Shown in pieces: positions 53,201 to 61,179 of a DNA stretch of 64,000 nucleotides. The translations under genes were made by a program, and so were the position numbers. Every line of letters begins with the position of its first letter. Within the stretch, counting starts at the first letter, position 1. Source of the DNA: Neolewinella aquimaris (GTDB taxonomy: Bacteria > Bacteroidota > Bacteroidia > Chitinophagales > Saprospiraceae); the NCBI RefSeq assembly GCF_014197245.1, contig NZ_JACIFF010000003.1, positions 1 through 64,000 on the forward strand, in the 5' to 3' direction. Under the pieces are notes generated by a model. It was not told where the DNA came from. It searched no databases and saw nothing but the letters and a program-made list of their open reading frames with translations.

Positions 53201-54425
53201 TCCTGCCCTCGTCATTGCGCCGGCCTCCGTCACCAGAAACTGGATTCGGGAGGCGGCAAAATTCGCGCCTACCCTTAATCCTATCCTACTTGTCGGCAAC
53301 GACCGCCAGGAAATTATCGACAACGTAGGTCCCTACGATATGCTGGTGGTGAGCTACGGTTTGCTTCCCTTCGAGGGAGACGCACTTGCCGCCAAGCGCT
53401 TTGGCACCATCATTCTTGACGAGGCGCAAGCGATCAAGAACCGGGGAACCAAGCGCAGCCAGATCGCCATGAAGCTTCAGGGCGACTTTCGGGTAGTAAC
53501 GACCGGAACACCCATCGAGAATCACCTCGGCGAGCTCTGGAACCTTTTCACTTTCCTGAATCCGGGACTGCTGGGCAGCTTCCAGCGCTTCAACGAGAAG
53601 TATACCATTCCCATAACCCGGAACAACGACAACGAGCGCCGGCAGCAGCTCAGGCGACTTATACAGCCCTTTATCCTGCGGAGGCGTAAGGAGGAGGTTC
53701 TGGAAGAATTACCGCCTAAAACGGAGGTAACCCTCACCGTCGAACTCTCCCAGCCGGAACGCGCCTTCTACGAAGCACTACGCCAACACGCACTAGAAAG
53801 CATTGACGACAGCGAGGGACCGAACCGCCGTTTCCAGATACTGGCCGAACTGATGAAATTACGGCAGGCCGCCTGTCATCCGAAGCTTGTGGATCCAAAC
53901 GTCGACATCTCCAGTAGCAAACTGGAACTACTGGCGGAAACGGTGCAGGAGTTGCGGGAAAATGGACACAAGGCACTGATATTCAGTCAGTTCGTAAGGC
54001 ATCTCAAGATCGTTGAGGCCTGGGCGATCGAGAACGACGTACCCTATCAGTACCTCGACGGCAGTACTCCCGGTCCCAAGCGAGACGATGCCGTACAGGC
54101 ATTCCAGCGTGGTGAAGGAGACATTTTCCTCATTAGCCTCAAGGCCGGCGGTACCGGTCTTACGCTCACGGCGGCCGATTACGTTCTGCACCTCGATCCC
54201 TGGTGGAATCCCGCCGTGGAGGATCAGGCGAGCGACCGCGCCCACCGGATCGGGCAAATGCGTCCGGTGACCGTGTATCGCTTCGTGTCCGAGAATACCA
54301 TTGAAGAAAAAATCGTGAAATTGCACGCCGAGAAGCGCGACCTTGCCGACAGCCTGCTCGCCGGAACCGAGCAAAGTGCAGGGCTGAGCGCAGATGACCT
54401 ATTAGACCTGATCAAAAATGGATAA
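50289..54425 (+). CDS. SNF2-family DNA-dependent ATPase/helicase with a long N-terminal region
   Basis: A 1378-aa protein. The first 900 or so residues are mostly helical and of unrecognised domain content. Residues from about 930 form a SNF2 ATPase: Walker A ADDMGLGKTIQ, motif Ia VIAPASVTRNWIREA, motif II ILDEAQAIKN, motif III TGTPIENHLGELW, and the second lobe with IFSQFVRHL, LISLKAGGTGLTLTAADYV and DPWWNPAVEDQASDRAHRIGQ. Such proteins move along DNA and displace proteins (RapA-like or repair-related). The last eight bases overlap the pgl start, so translation of the two is coupled, an odd pairing functionally. Confidence 0.9.
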   Translation: MNGAFRTTWKTLSATERDVATAMSIVYEERSVLDLSRLLNKIGMPPPAGESRFTHAATEEIVHQLHTAGVLIKQSDHGWRINPLFSEAIMRQAGRRPDFTVLLNEIRRELPYKTYWQPSSPHALMREIRIAFYLQNEAGFDRLQRETENFYPDQARTGIFIDPLFAEFDPRWVENLLPAWQEINLRNAFRRALVAMEPLDSLIEFLEQHEHIRDPESGPLRELLAEAFVLQGAWSRLQLWADLETSEWRSSANHLIYHVLRDEDEGANELIEEVRKGYRREFDNKYPAHLAGYLYLLSLLRNGGVKSAELIGHHLDNIDPVQNLRLGGTYLVFKALHAYLRNDEDAQVVAQQGLDRMEANAFALTFDALYHLWTDSSAESLTPGYLTKLESLRERAQDNGYQWVEMELTRVLSLRHPETDAREAYATRAQQLSDQLRIYSLADAMPRIEPWERALEVLVGMGTPDRGNDKRSKKTSRFVWFVDFEKRELEPREQTLSKGGSWSKGRKVALKRVKQGDVEGMTPQDVAIAKAIEEDYSRYHPNGSFTINYEDALLALVGHPNLYLSKNSAIGVELVRRNPQLLIEETNNRLHLRFAQDFTGTGVQVVKETPTRYQVIEVNDGHDQIHRQIGEGLEIPKRARHRLLEVARNLSKFTEVQNTLAGVIDDLDETKADSRTYVHLLPVGETFKVEFFVRPIHEEDQYFKPGRGRNKVISDIDGHRRLAERDLAREIERAESVIIDCPTLQKIVHRDYEWQIDEVEDCLNILLELQPLRAMERIVLEHPRGERIKLLGSVDFGDLSLGVKEKAGWFDVEGTLAVDDQQVISFRELIEKVSENEQSNFIQLSEGQYVALTEQLRRKLREMEGLMSAKGDGMQLHPLAGGMLDDIVDQLGGFEADIAWRDSLQRIQSVNQTMARVPSTFRAELRPYQLDGFRWLMRLADWGVGACLADDMGLGKTIQGLAMLQARAEDGPALVIAPASVTRNWIREAAKFAPTLNPILLVGNDRQEIIDNVGPYDMLVVSYGLLPFEGDALAAKRFGTIILDEAQAIKNRGTKRSQIAMKLQGDFRVVTTGTPIENHLGELWNLFTFLNPGLLGSFQRFNEKYTIPITRNNDNERRQQLRRLIQPFILRRRKEEVLEELPPKTEVTLTVELSQPERAFYEALRQHALESIDDSEGPNRRFQILAELMKLRQAACHPKLVDPNVDISSSKLELLAETVQELRENGHKALIFSQFVRHLKIVEAWAIENDVPYQYLDGSTPGPKRDDAVQAFQRGEGDIFLISLKAGGTGLTLTAADYVLHLDPWWNPAVEDQASDRAHRIGQMRPVTVYRFVSENTIEEKIVKLHAEKRDLADSLLAGTEQSAGLSADDLLDLIKNG

Positions 54426-55164
54426 ATCGATTTACAGCCCCAACTTACACGTATACGATACTGGTGAGGACGTAGCGCGCGCGTTTGCCGACCACCTGGT
54501 AGACAAGCTCACCAAGTCGGAAGACGCACCCCTTTACTGGGCGCTTTCCGGCGGATCGACTCCTAAATTGTTATTTGGAATACTGGCCGGCGAATACAAG
54601 GACCGCATTGACTGGAGCCGTCTCCACTTCTTCTGGGGCGACGACCGGATGGTGCCCTACGACGATCCGGAGAGCAACTACGGTGAGGTGAAAAAGCTGC
54701 TGTTCGATCACGTTCCGGTTGTTGCGGAGCAAATTCATCCCGTACCGACCGATCTTGAGCCCGAAGAAGCGGCCCGGGCTTACGGAGAGACGATCAGCAA
54801 GTTGCTGCCCCAAAACTCCGACGGGATGCCCATCTTCGACATCAATATGCTGGGAATGGGAACCGATGGCCACACCGCCTCCATCTTTCCCGACAGCATG
54901 GATTTGCTTACCGACAGCCGCGTCTGTGCCGTCGCCCGCCATCCCGAAAGCGGTCAGTTGCGCGTGACCCTCACCGGACCGGTCATCAATGCTTCCGACG
55001 AAGTGATCTTTTTGATTACGGGCAGCAGCAAGACCCTGCGCGTTGCTCAAATCGTGAATAAGGAGCATCTGGCTACTACCTTTCCCGCCGCCCACATCAA
55101 TCCGCCCAACGGACAGCTACACTGGTTTTTAGATAAGTCTGCCGCCGCTGAAGTAGGCTACTAA
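54418..55164 (+). CDS. pgl: 6-phosphogluconolactonase
   Basis: A 248-aa enzyme of the oxidative pentose phosphate pathway that opens 6-phosphogluconolactone. The glucosamine-6-phosphate isomerase-like fold is recognisable: WALSGGSTPKLLFGIL, FFWGDDRMVPYDDPESNYG and LGMGTDGHTASIFPDS. The length is typical. It overlaps the helicase gene by eight bases. zwf and gnd are not in the window. Confidence 0.95.
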   Translation: MDKSIYSPNLHVYDTGEDVARAFADHLVDKLTKSEDAPLYWALSGGSTPKLLFGILAGEYKDRIDWSRLHFFWGDDRMVPYDDPESNYGEVKKLLFDHVPVVAEQIHPVPTDLEPEEAARAYGETISKLLPQNSDGMPIFDINMLGMGTDGHTASIFPDSMDLLTDSRVCAVARHPESGQLRVTLTGPVINASDEVIFLITGSSKTLRVAQIVNKEHLATTFPAAHINPPNGQLHWFLDKSAAAEVGY

Positions 55165-55168
55165 ACCC

Positions 55169-55176
55169 TATCTTTG
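55169..55176 (+). promoter_or_regulatory. Bacteroidota-type -7 element
   Basis: TATCTTTG fits the consensus TAnnTTTG exactly and lies 20 bases before the small membrane-protein start. No clear TTG -33 partner is seen at the expected distance. Confidence 0.4.
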
Positions 55177-55196
55177 CACCTCAACGTATAGCCCCT

Positions 55197-55379
55197 ATGA
55201 CTTCCAAATCCGCTGTCTCCGCCGAACACCAACCCCACACGACCCGGCGTAATTACTGGATGCTCTTCCTCGTATCTCTGGTGATCTTCTTCCTCATGCT
55301 CATCTTCATGAACCAGTGGTTCTGGGTGTCCATGCCCTTTATGCTGACCTTTTTGGTGATGGCACTGGGGTATATGTAG
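55197..55379 (+). CDS. Small membrane protein, unknown function
   Basis: A 60-aa protein with a polar N-terminus (about 1-20) and two hydrophobic stretches (about 22-38 and 40-58) rich in Phe, Leu and Met. No family is recognised. A good -7-type promoter word lies just upstream and the gene fits neatly between pgl and the convergent rsmG, which supports it being expressed. About 80 bases separate its stop from the end of rsmG. Confidence 0.55.
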   Translation: MTSKSAVSAEHQPHTTRRNYWMLFLVSLVIFFLMLIFMNQWFWVSMPFMLTFLVMALGYM

Positions 55380-55459
55380 GATGTGAGTTGTTGAATTTTT
55401 AGTTGTTGGGTTTGGGTCATGCCCCCCTGCCCGTTAGGTGACCCGCAAGGGTTGTGGCT

Positions 55460-56095
55460 TCAGTACTGTAGGTACATTACCTCCTTTTCCTCAAAGAAAT
55501 CTTCTTTGAACCACTTTCCGATCGGGTATTCCTCGACGTAGGCTCCTTTGGGCAGTGCGGCGAGTTCTTCCTTCAGCCCCCTCCCCTTCAGGGCAAGCAC
55601 ACCGTTGGGCAGGGCGTTGCGTTGTTTGTCCGTGATGAGGCGCAGGCTCCACTCGGCAAGCTTATCAATCTTAGCTACGGCGCGGGTCACCACGAATTCG
55701 TAGTCGCGCCGCTTCAGTTCCTCGGCCCGGCGCTGTTCGGCCCGGCAATTGGTGAGACCGAGTGCGATGATGACCTCCTGGCATACCCTGATCTTCTTTG
55801 CTGTTCCGTCAATGAGGTGGAAATCAGCATCAGGGAACAGAATAGCGAGCGGGATACCGGGAAATCCACCACCGGTACCCAGGTCCAGCACCCGCGTCCC
55901 CGCCCGAAAAGCAACGACTCTGGCGACCGCCAGAGAATGCAACACGTGGTGTACGTAAAGATTGTCGATGTCCTTCCGGCTGATCACGTTGATCTTGGCG
56001 TTCCAGTCGCGGTAAAGGTCTCCTAAAGCGGAAAATTGCTCGCGCTGACGCTCCGTCAAATCGGGGAAGTACCTAAAAACATTTTCTACACCCAT
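55460..56095 (-). CDS. rsmG: 16S rRNA (guanine527-N7)-methyltransferase RsmG
   Basis: A 211-aa SAM-dependent methyltransferase (GidB) acting on 16S rRNA. The SAM-binding motif RVLDLGTGGGFPGIPLAILFPD is present, preceded by NVISRKDIDNLYVHHVLHSLA and followed by RAVAKIDKLAEW. The ATG at 56095 opens with the normal MGVENVFRYFPDL; a longer upstream frame only translates the hairpin repeats. gidB genes are often close to oriC in bacteria, which agrees with other origin signals here. No gidA, parA or parB is adjacent. Confidence 0.95.
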   Translation of the reverse strand: MGVENVFRYFPDLTERQREQFSALGDLYRDWNAKINVISRKDIDNLYVHHVLHSLAVARVVAFRAGTRVLDLGTGGGFPGIPLAILFPDADFHLIDGTAKKIRVCQEVIIALGLTNCRAEQRRAEELKRRDYEFVVTRAVAKIDKLAEWSLRLITDKQRNALPNGVLALKGRGLKEELAALPKGAYVEEYPIGKWFKEDFFEEKEVMYLQY

Positions 56096-56110
56096 AATAT
56101 AAAGTACGAT

Positions 56111-56205
56111 GCTGCCTCCCGGCGGCGATGTAAAACGCTGCCTCCTGGCAGCGCCAGTAAAATGCTGCCTACCGGCAGCGCCAGTAAAATGCTGCCTCCG
56201 GCAGC
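56111..56205. repeat. Four tandem ~27-bp hairpin repeats upstream of rsmG
   Basis: GCTGCC-TxCC-GGCAGC-type stem-loops begin at 56111, 56137, 56164 and 56191, each about 27 bp and separated by a GCCAGTAAAAT-like linker. The first copy has GGCGGC instead of GGCAGC, and the last has a shortened loop. The array fills almost the whole space between the divergently placed ends of rsmG (5' side) and the RluA gene (3' side). It might form a strongly structured RNA leader on rsmG or act as a transcription stop for the RluA gene. Confidence 0.85.
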
Positions 56206-56210
56206 GATAC

Positions 56211-56906
56211 CTACAACCCCACAATCCCCCCAAACGCCTCCCACACCACCCCCTCCGGTAGCGGCGCCTTCAGCTCAACCCGCGCCCCACTAATCGGATG
56301 ATCGAACGCAAGCGTATACGCGTGCAAATCAATCGATTTGCCCTCATTCGCCCGCTTAAAACCGTACTTCGTATCCCCCCGCAACGGACTCCCGATGGCT
56401 CCAAGCTGGGCCCGGATCTGGTGCTTGCGGCCGGTGAGGAGCTTGATTTCCAGCAGGTGGTACCGATCGCTGCTGCCAAGGTAGCGGTAGCTGAGTTCGG
56501 CTCGCTTACTGGCCGGGTCCGACTGATCGACGATCTCCGAGGTATTGCCCTTGCCCTCACGAATGTAATGGACGAGGGTAGCTTCGTCCTGCTCCGGGCG
56601 TTCGGCGACGACGGCGAGGTAGGTCTTCGTCACGGTACGCTCCTGAAACTGAGTGGAAACACTGGCCTGGGCCGATGATTTTTTACCGAACAAGACTACG
56701 CCGGAGACCGGCCGGTCGAGGCGGTGAATGGGGTAAAGATCGTGGTGGGCGTAGGCGGCACCGATCTGGAGCAGGTTGGCGCTCTTCTTCTTATCGGGCA
56801 CCACGGCCATGCCGGCGGGCTTATTGAAGGCGATGAGCTGGTTGTCTTTATAGAGAACCCAATCACCGGGGCGGCCGGGGAAGCGTTGGGGGGCGGAATC
56901 TGGCAT
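56211..56906 (-). CDS. RluA-family RNA pseudouridine synthase
   Basis: A 231-aa pseudouridine synthase without an S4 domain. The catalytic Asp is in PIHRLDRPVSGVVLFGK, with the earlier LIAFNKPAGMAVVPD and the later LLEIKLLTGRKHQIRAQLGAIG and GDTKYGF. The compact size fits the TruC/RluA side of the family. The RNA target (rRNA or tRNA uridine) cannot be told. It lies upstream of rsmG on the same strand, separated by the hairpin array, and follows a very small membrane-protein gene. Confidence 0.9.
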   Translation of the reverse strand: MPDSAPQRFPGRPGDWVLYKDNQLIAFNKPAGMAVVPDKKKSANLLQIGAAYAHHDLYPIHRLDRPVSGVVLFGKKSSAQASVSTQFQERTVTKTYLAVVAERPEQDEATLVHYIREGKGNTSEIVDQSDPASKRAELSYRYLGSSDRYHLLEIKLLTGRKHQIRAQLGAIGSPLRGDTKYGFKRANEGKSIDLHAYTLAFDHPISGARVELKAPLPEGVVWEAFGGIVGL

Positions 56907-56953
56907 GAAAGGGTATTGTAGAAGCCGAAAGCTTCGTAAAGGCTAGCGAGGAA

Positions 56954-57124
56954 TCACTTTACTTCCTCGTAATCGATGTAGTCATCACGTTCCTCCTCTT
57001 CGGGAGTAATGTCGATGTTGGGGGGGCGCTTGGGTCCCTGACGCACCTGTTGCTGTACGTGGGTGTACCACCGGTAACCCCGGTAGGCGAAGTAGATAAG
57101 CGCGATGGTGAAGATGAAATCCAT
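56954..57124 (-). CDS. 56-aa membrane-anchored small protein (DUF4834-like)
   Basis: A short gene with a clean ATG at 57124 and stop at 56954. The product starts with one hydrophobic helix (MDFIFTIALIYFAYRGY), then a basic Gln/Arg stretch and an acidic tail containing ITPEEEERDDYIDYEEVK. This pattern recalls Bacteroidota DUF4834 proteins, small single-helix proteins of unknown role. Lys-rich, Pro-rich and acidic blocks follow in regular order, which is unlikely in a random frame. Assignment is tentative. Confidence 0.6.
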   Translation of the reverse strand: MDFIFTIALIYFAYRGYRWYTHVQQQVRQGPKRPPNIDITPEEEERDDYIDYEEVK

Positions 57125-57210
57125 GGCGTAAAGGTACGGCAGTTGGGAACGATCTACACCCGCCGATCATAACCACCCATAAATGCGATCGGGCGGTGGT
57201 TTATAATATC

Positions 57211-59736
57211 CTATCGGACCCCGATCGTGTTACGGGCCCGGGGGGCGGGTGCTTTGACCAGGGCGCTGAGTTTGGTCTTCAGGTCGAGCGCTTTAAACGG
57301 CTTGGACAGGTAATCGTCCATGTCCGCGGCCAGGCAACGTTCGCGGTCTCCCGCCATGGAGTGGGCGGTCATCGCGAGTATCGGGGTGCGAGCGGCCCCG
57401 GTGTCCCGTTCGTACTGCCGGATGTGGCGGGTGGCGAGGAATCCGTTCATTTCCGGCATCTGGATGTCCATGAGGATGGCGCAGTAGCTTCCGGTTTTGA
57501 CCTTCTCAACGGCTTCCCGGCCGTTGGTGGCGGTGTCACAGGTATACCCAAAGACGGCTAGATAACGTGCGGCGATGATGGCGTTCGGCTCAAAGTCTTC
57601 GACCAGCAGAACGATCCTGGCGGGGTCGGCAACTACGGCAGGCACCCGCAATGGGATGACCGGAGCTTGCGTAGTATTCGAATCTACCGCATCTACTGCT
57701 AGGGGAACGGTAAGGGTAAAGGTAGATCCCTTGTCCGGAGTGCTCTTGACGTTGATGCTTCCATTCATGACTTCCACCAGCATCTTCGTGATGGACAACC
57801 CGAGACCGGTGCCACCGAACTTCCGGTTGATGCTGCTATCGGCCTGGGTAAATTTCTGGAAGATGGTGTCGATCTTGCTCTCCTCGATCCCGATCCCGGT
57901 GTCCGTAACGGCGATCGACACGTCAACGCGGTCGCGGGTGGCGGATGGCTCACACGACAGGCAGATGGCAACTTCGCCGGAATCCGTAAACTTCAGGGCG
58001 TTGCTGCACAGATTCAGAATCACCTGACGCAAGCGGGTTGGATCGCCGAGTAAGATCTGCTGGTGATCGCGGTGACCGAAGGCGGTAAACTTCAGTCCTT
58101 TCTGTCGGGCCCTGATCTCCATCATGTCCGCAATGTCCTCGACCATCTTGCCGATGTTGAACGGTACCCGCTCCAGGTCAATGCTGCGGGCTTCGATCTT
58201 GGACAGGTCCAGCAAATCATTGATCAGGGCGAGCAGGGAATCGGCAGAGTTGGCGAGGGTATTGACCAGGGCCGACTGGGAAGGAGAAAGCTCCTCGTGT
58301 TTACTTAAAATGTCCGAGATGCCGATGACCACGTTCATGGGGGTGCGGATCTCGTGGCTCATATTGGCCAGGAAGTCCGATTTAGCCACGTTGGCAGCAT
58401 CGGCGTCGTTGCGGGCCTGAATCAGTTGCTGCCCCCACTTGTGTTTGGCCGCCAGGATCTGTTCGCGCTCAATTACCATACCGGCGGTTCGGGAAATTAT
58501 TCCCGCGAGTTGAATCTTATCCCGGTTGGGATTTGTGGGCTTATCGAAGTAGAGGGCAAACGTTCCCAGCACCTCGCCGGCGGACGAAAAAATGGGGGTT
58601 GACCAGCAAGCCTGCAGGCCGTGCCGGAGGGCCATGTTCTTACAGAGACTCCAGGCGGGATCGGTATGGATGTTTTCGGCAGAGTACGCCACGCCCGTCG
58701 AGGCTGCCGTTCCGCAGGAGCCCCGGCCCGGGCCGATGCGCATCCCGTTGACGGCCTGATTGTATTCGGAAGGCAAACTCGGTGCTGCGCCGGACACCAG
58801 GTGCTGCTTGTCCTCACTCATTAGCAAAATGGCCGCGCGCACCCCAATCCTGGAGTTATTTTCCATCGTCCGGATCAGCTGCTCCAGAATGGACGGTAGG
58901 GGGTTACCGTGTACGGACATCTCGAGCGCCCGCTTCTGGCCCTCGGTGACTGCCTGCAACCGTCGGGATTGCGTGATGTCGGTGGCGGTGCAGTAGATAA
59001 CGCGCTCCTCGGGTACGGTGAAAGTGTTCCAACTCAACCAGCGGTGGTTGCCGTCCTTGCAGATGTAGCGGTTTTGAAAGTGGCGACACTCCTCCCCTTC
59101 GAATACCCTTTCTAGTTTAGCATAGGTCATTTCGATGTCGGCCGGATGCAAGAATTGAACCCAGCGCTGACCGATCATATCCTGAGGAGTCCAGCCCAGG
59201 ACGGACTCGCAGGCGGAGTTCACCTCCAGAAAGTAGCCTTCGTAGTCGACCTTGACCAAAATTTCGGTGGCCAACTCGAAGAAGCGGTTGTGGTCACGCT
59301 CCATCCTCACGGCTTCCGTTACATTCTCGACCCGATGGATGATGTACTGGATCGCGCCATGCCGATCAAACACCGGCGTATTGACGGGTTTCCAGAACCG
59401 CTCCATAAAGCCGCCGCTCTGCCCCGGCGGCGGTGGCAGGTCGTAACGGTGAACGGGCATCTCATCCTCCTCCTTCGTGTCCACCACCCGGCAGAGGGAA
59501 GCCTTCAGGCGATCAGCCCCGCTGACCGCTCCATCCTCGGGATTGGCCGGAAAGGCATCAAAGACTCCCTTGCCAATTAAGTCGGCCCTACTGGATAGCG
59601 TCGCCTCTACGTAGGCATCATTGGCAGTTATAATGGTAAACTTAGGGGCGTCCGGCCGCAGCATCAGCAGCGCCGTAGGTGCGGCCATGAAGATTGCTTC
59701 ATAGTGGGCCGACAGATGAGTAAGGTTTTTTTTCAT
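57211..59736 (-). CDS. Hybrid histidine kinase (PAS-PAS-GAF-HisKA-HATPase-REC)
   Basis: An 841-aa cytoplasmic hybrid sensor kinase. Order: PAS 1 (about 7-140), PAS 2 (about 150-260, VNSACESVLGWTPQDMIGQ), and a GAF domain (about 280-425, GPGRGSCGTAASTGVAY), which resembles GAF modules with a conserved GRGSCG core. HisKA has the phosphoacceptor His461 in NMSHEIRTPMN. HATPase_c has LCSNALKFT and GTGLGLSI, and a C-terminal receiver has ILMDIQMPEMNG and YLSKPF. No transmembrane helix is present, so the signal is intracellular. The ATG at 59736 is preferred over one 39 bases upstream. No response regulator gene adjoins it. The output partner is unknown. Confidence 0.92.
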   Translation of the reverse strand: MKKNLTHLSAHYEAIFMAAPTALLMLRPDAPKFTIITANDAYVEATLSSRADLIGKGVFDAFPANPEDGAVSGADRLKASLCRVVDTKEEDEMPVHRYDLPPPPGQSGGFMERFWKPVNTPVFDRHGAIQYIIHRVENVTEAVRMERDHNRFFELATEILVKVDYEGYFLEVNSACESVLGWTPQDMIGQRWVQFLHPADIEMTYAKLERVFEGEECRHFQNRYICKDGNHRWLSWNTFTVPEERVIYCTATDITQSRRLQAVTEGQKRALEMSVHGNPLPSILEQLIRTMENNSRIGVRAAILLMSEDKQHLVSGAAPSLPSEYNQAVNGMRIGPGRGSCGTAASTGVAYSAENIHTDPAWSLCKNMALRHGLQACWSTPIFSSAGEVLGTFALYFDKPTNPNRDKIQLAGIISRTAGMVIEREQILAAKHKWGQQLIQARNDADAANVAKSDFLANMSHEIRTPMNVVIGISDILSKHEELSPSQSALVNTLANSADSLLALINDLLDLSKIEARSIDLERVPFNIGKMVEDIADMMEIRARQKGLKFTAFGHRDHQQILLGDPTRLRQVILNLCSNALKFTDSGEVAICLSCEPSATRDRVDVSIAVTDTGIGIEESKIDTIFQKFTQADSSINRKFGGTGLGLSITKMLVEVMNGSINVKSTPDKGSTFTLTVPLAVDAVDSNTTQAPVIPLRVPAVVADPARIVLLVEDFEPNAIIAARYLAVFGYTCDTATNGREAVEKVKTGSYCAILMDIQMPEMNGFLATRHIRQYERDTGAARTPILAMTAHSMAGDRERCLAADMDDYLSKPFKALDLKTKLSALVKAPAPRARNTIGVR

Positions 59737-60130
59737 GACGTTGCGGTGTGAAGGACCGGCAAGGAATAGGTGCAAAAAGGAAACTTAGACAAGTAGATCG
59801 ACCGCTCAAAACAGAAGGTAAGGCTTCTCATTCACCGCAAAGTTGAATAGGATATCGGGTAATACTGAGCGGCTGAGTGACAATTTAGTACGCTAAGGAC
59901 ATAAAACTGAAAATTCTGCCGAACTAAATGAACAAGCTGGTAAAAAAAGGTATGCAAAAGGCTCCTGCGGTCTGAAAAGTCGTGAATATTCCTTACCCGT
60001 GCGTTCATCGGAGACCTTGGCATCTTATGCAGACAAAAGCAACGAGGAAGAAAAACTCCCTGGCAGCAGGAAATACGCGCCAGCTGCGGTAAACGATCGG
60101 GCCGGGCGATGAAGCTTCAGTTGCACTAGA
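59737..60130. other. Gene-free stretch between kinase and EEP-family gene
   Basis: About 390 bases between the start of the hybrid kinase gene and the stop of the EEP gene, both on the minus strand. It is moderately A+T-rich in its first half. No tRNA, clear terminator, repeat or convincing reading frame was found. It most likely carries the promoter of the kinase gene. Confidence 0.5.
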
Positions 60131-61120
60131 TCACTTCAGCACAAACTCCGCATACATCGGAAAGTGATCCGAACCGAATTTCGGTAGGCGTTCCAACTTT
60201 AGCAGGGAGAAGTCACCATGAACGAAGTAGTGGTCGAGGGGCCACCGCAGAAAGGGAGAGGTAGCGTCGAAGGAATTATACAGGCCCCGACCCAGGCGAA
60301 CGTTATTCAGCTTACTCTCCTGCTCAAACAGCCGAGCGGTATTGGACCAGGAAACGTCGTTGAGGTCGCCGGCGACGATGGCGGGGAGCGAATCTTGGGC
60401 AACCATGGCGGCCACTTTGCCCAGGGCAACTTCCTTTTCTCCCCGATTGTCGGGATACTCCTTGCTGGGAACGGGAGCGACCGGGTGCATCCCGTGAAAT
60501 CTGAACTTCCTTCCCGACGGCAGAGCAACCCCCGCATGAATGGAGGGCACGTCGTCGTGATTAAAGAATTTTATCTGACTTTCATCGAGGGGGAATTTCG
60601 AATACAGCGCCATGCCGTAGGCGTTGTCCGTCGGGAATTCGATCACGTGAGCATAGTCCCGATCTAGCGGAGCCAGTTGCTCCATCCACCAGTCGTTCAC
60701 CTCCATTACCAGCAGCATATCCGGATCGCGGGCGCGAACCATTTCAAGGAAGGGTTCCGAGGATCGATTACTGATCAGCACGTTCGCGATCATAATGCCT
60801 ACCGAGGCCTCACCGCCCGCATTGGCCTCCGCGACCGGCCGGTCTCCCAGGTAATACGGCAGAATAAAGGCCGACTGTATCCCGATCGATGCCAACAAGC
60901 CGAGTGCCAGCGCAATAGCGGGAAGCTTCCAACGCTGGTTCAGGAGCGAAAACAGGCCCAGGCAAACCAAACTCCCGATGAGGTACTGAACCCGTGGAAA
61001 ATCCAGGATCTTGGAGTACCAGTACGACACATCGTGAATAAGAGACAAGAGTCCGCAAACAATCAGCACGGTACTAAGTACCACGACAACGTAAAATAAA
61101 CCCTTGCGAAGCATGCTCAT
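60131..61120 (-). CDS. Membrane-anchored endonuclease/exonuclease/phosphatase (EEP) family protein
   Basis: A 329-aa protein with three N-terminal hydrophobic helices (about 8-28, 42-60 and 66-88) and an EEP domain (about 105-328). The EEP motifs are IMIANVLISNRSS (first strand), MLLVMEVNDWW (Glu metal ligand), GMHPVAPVP, VAGDLNDVSWS (Asp/Asn) and GSDHFPMYAEF (catalytic Asp-His). The layout is like E. coli YafD: membrane helices followed by an extracytoplasmic hydrolase. The substrate could be a phosphodiester lipid or nucleic acid and is unknown. It is divergent from the tryptophan dioxygenase gene, 59 bases apart. Confidence 0.88.
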   Translation of the reverse strand: MSMLRKGLFYVVVVLSTVLIVCGLLSLIHDVSYWYSKILDFPRVQYLIGSLVCLGLFSLLNQRWKLPAIALALGLLASIGIQSAFILPYYLGDRPVAEANAGGEASVGIMIANVLISNRSSEPFLEMVRARDPDMLLVMEVNDWWMEQLAPLDRDYAHVIEFPTDNAYGMALYSKFPLDESQIKFFNHDDVPSIHAGVALPSGRKFRFHGMHPVAPVPSKEYPDNRGEKEVALGKVAAMVAQDSLPAIVAGDLNDVSWSNTARLFEQESKLNNVRLGRGLYNSFDATSPFLRWPLDHYFVHGDFSLLKLERLPKFGSDHFPMYAEFVLK

Positions 61121-61179
61121 ACCCGCTCAACGGGAGGATAAGAAAGATGTTGGGACCCGGATACCGTACCTTCCCCCCA

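Noticed and set aside
59832-60023. 63-codon minus-strand frame in the gap before the hybrid kinase
   Set aside because: No domain, odd composition and no start context; the gap is left as gene-free.
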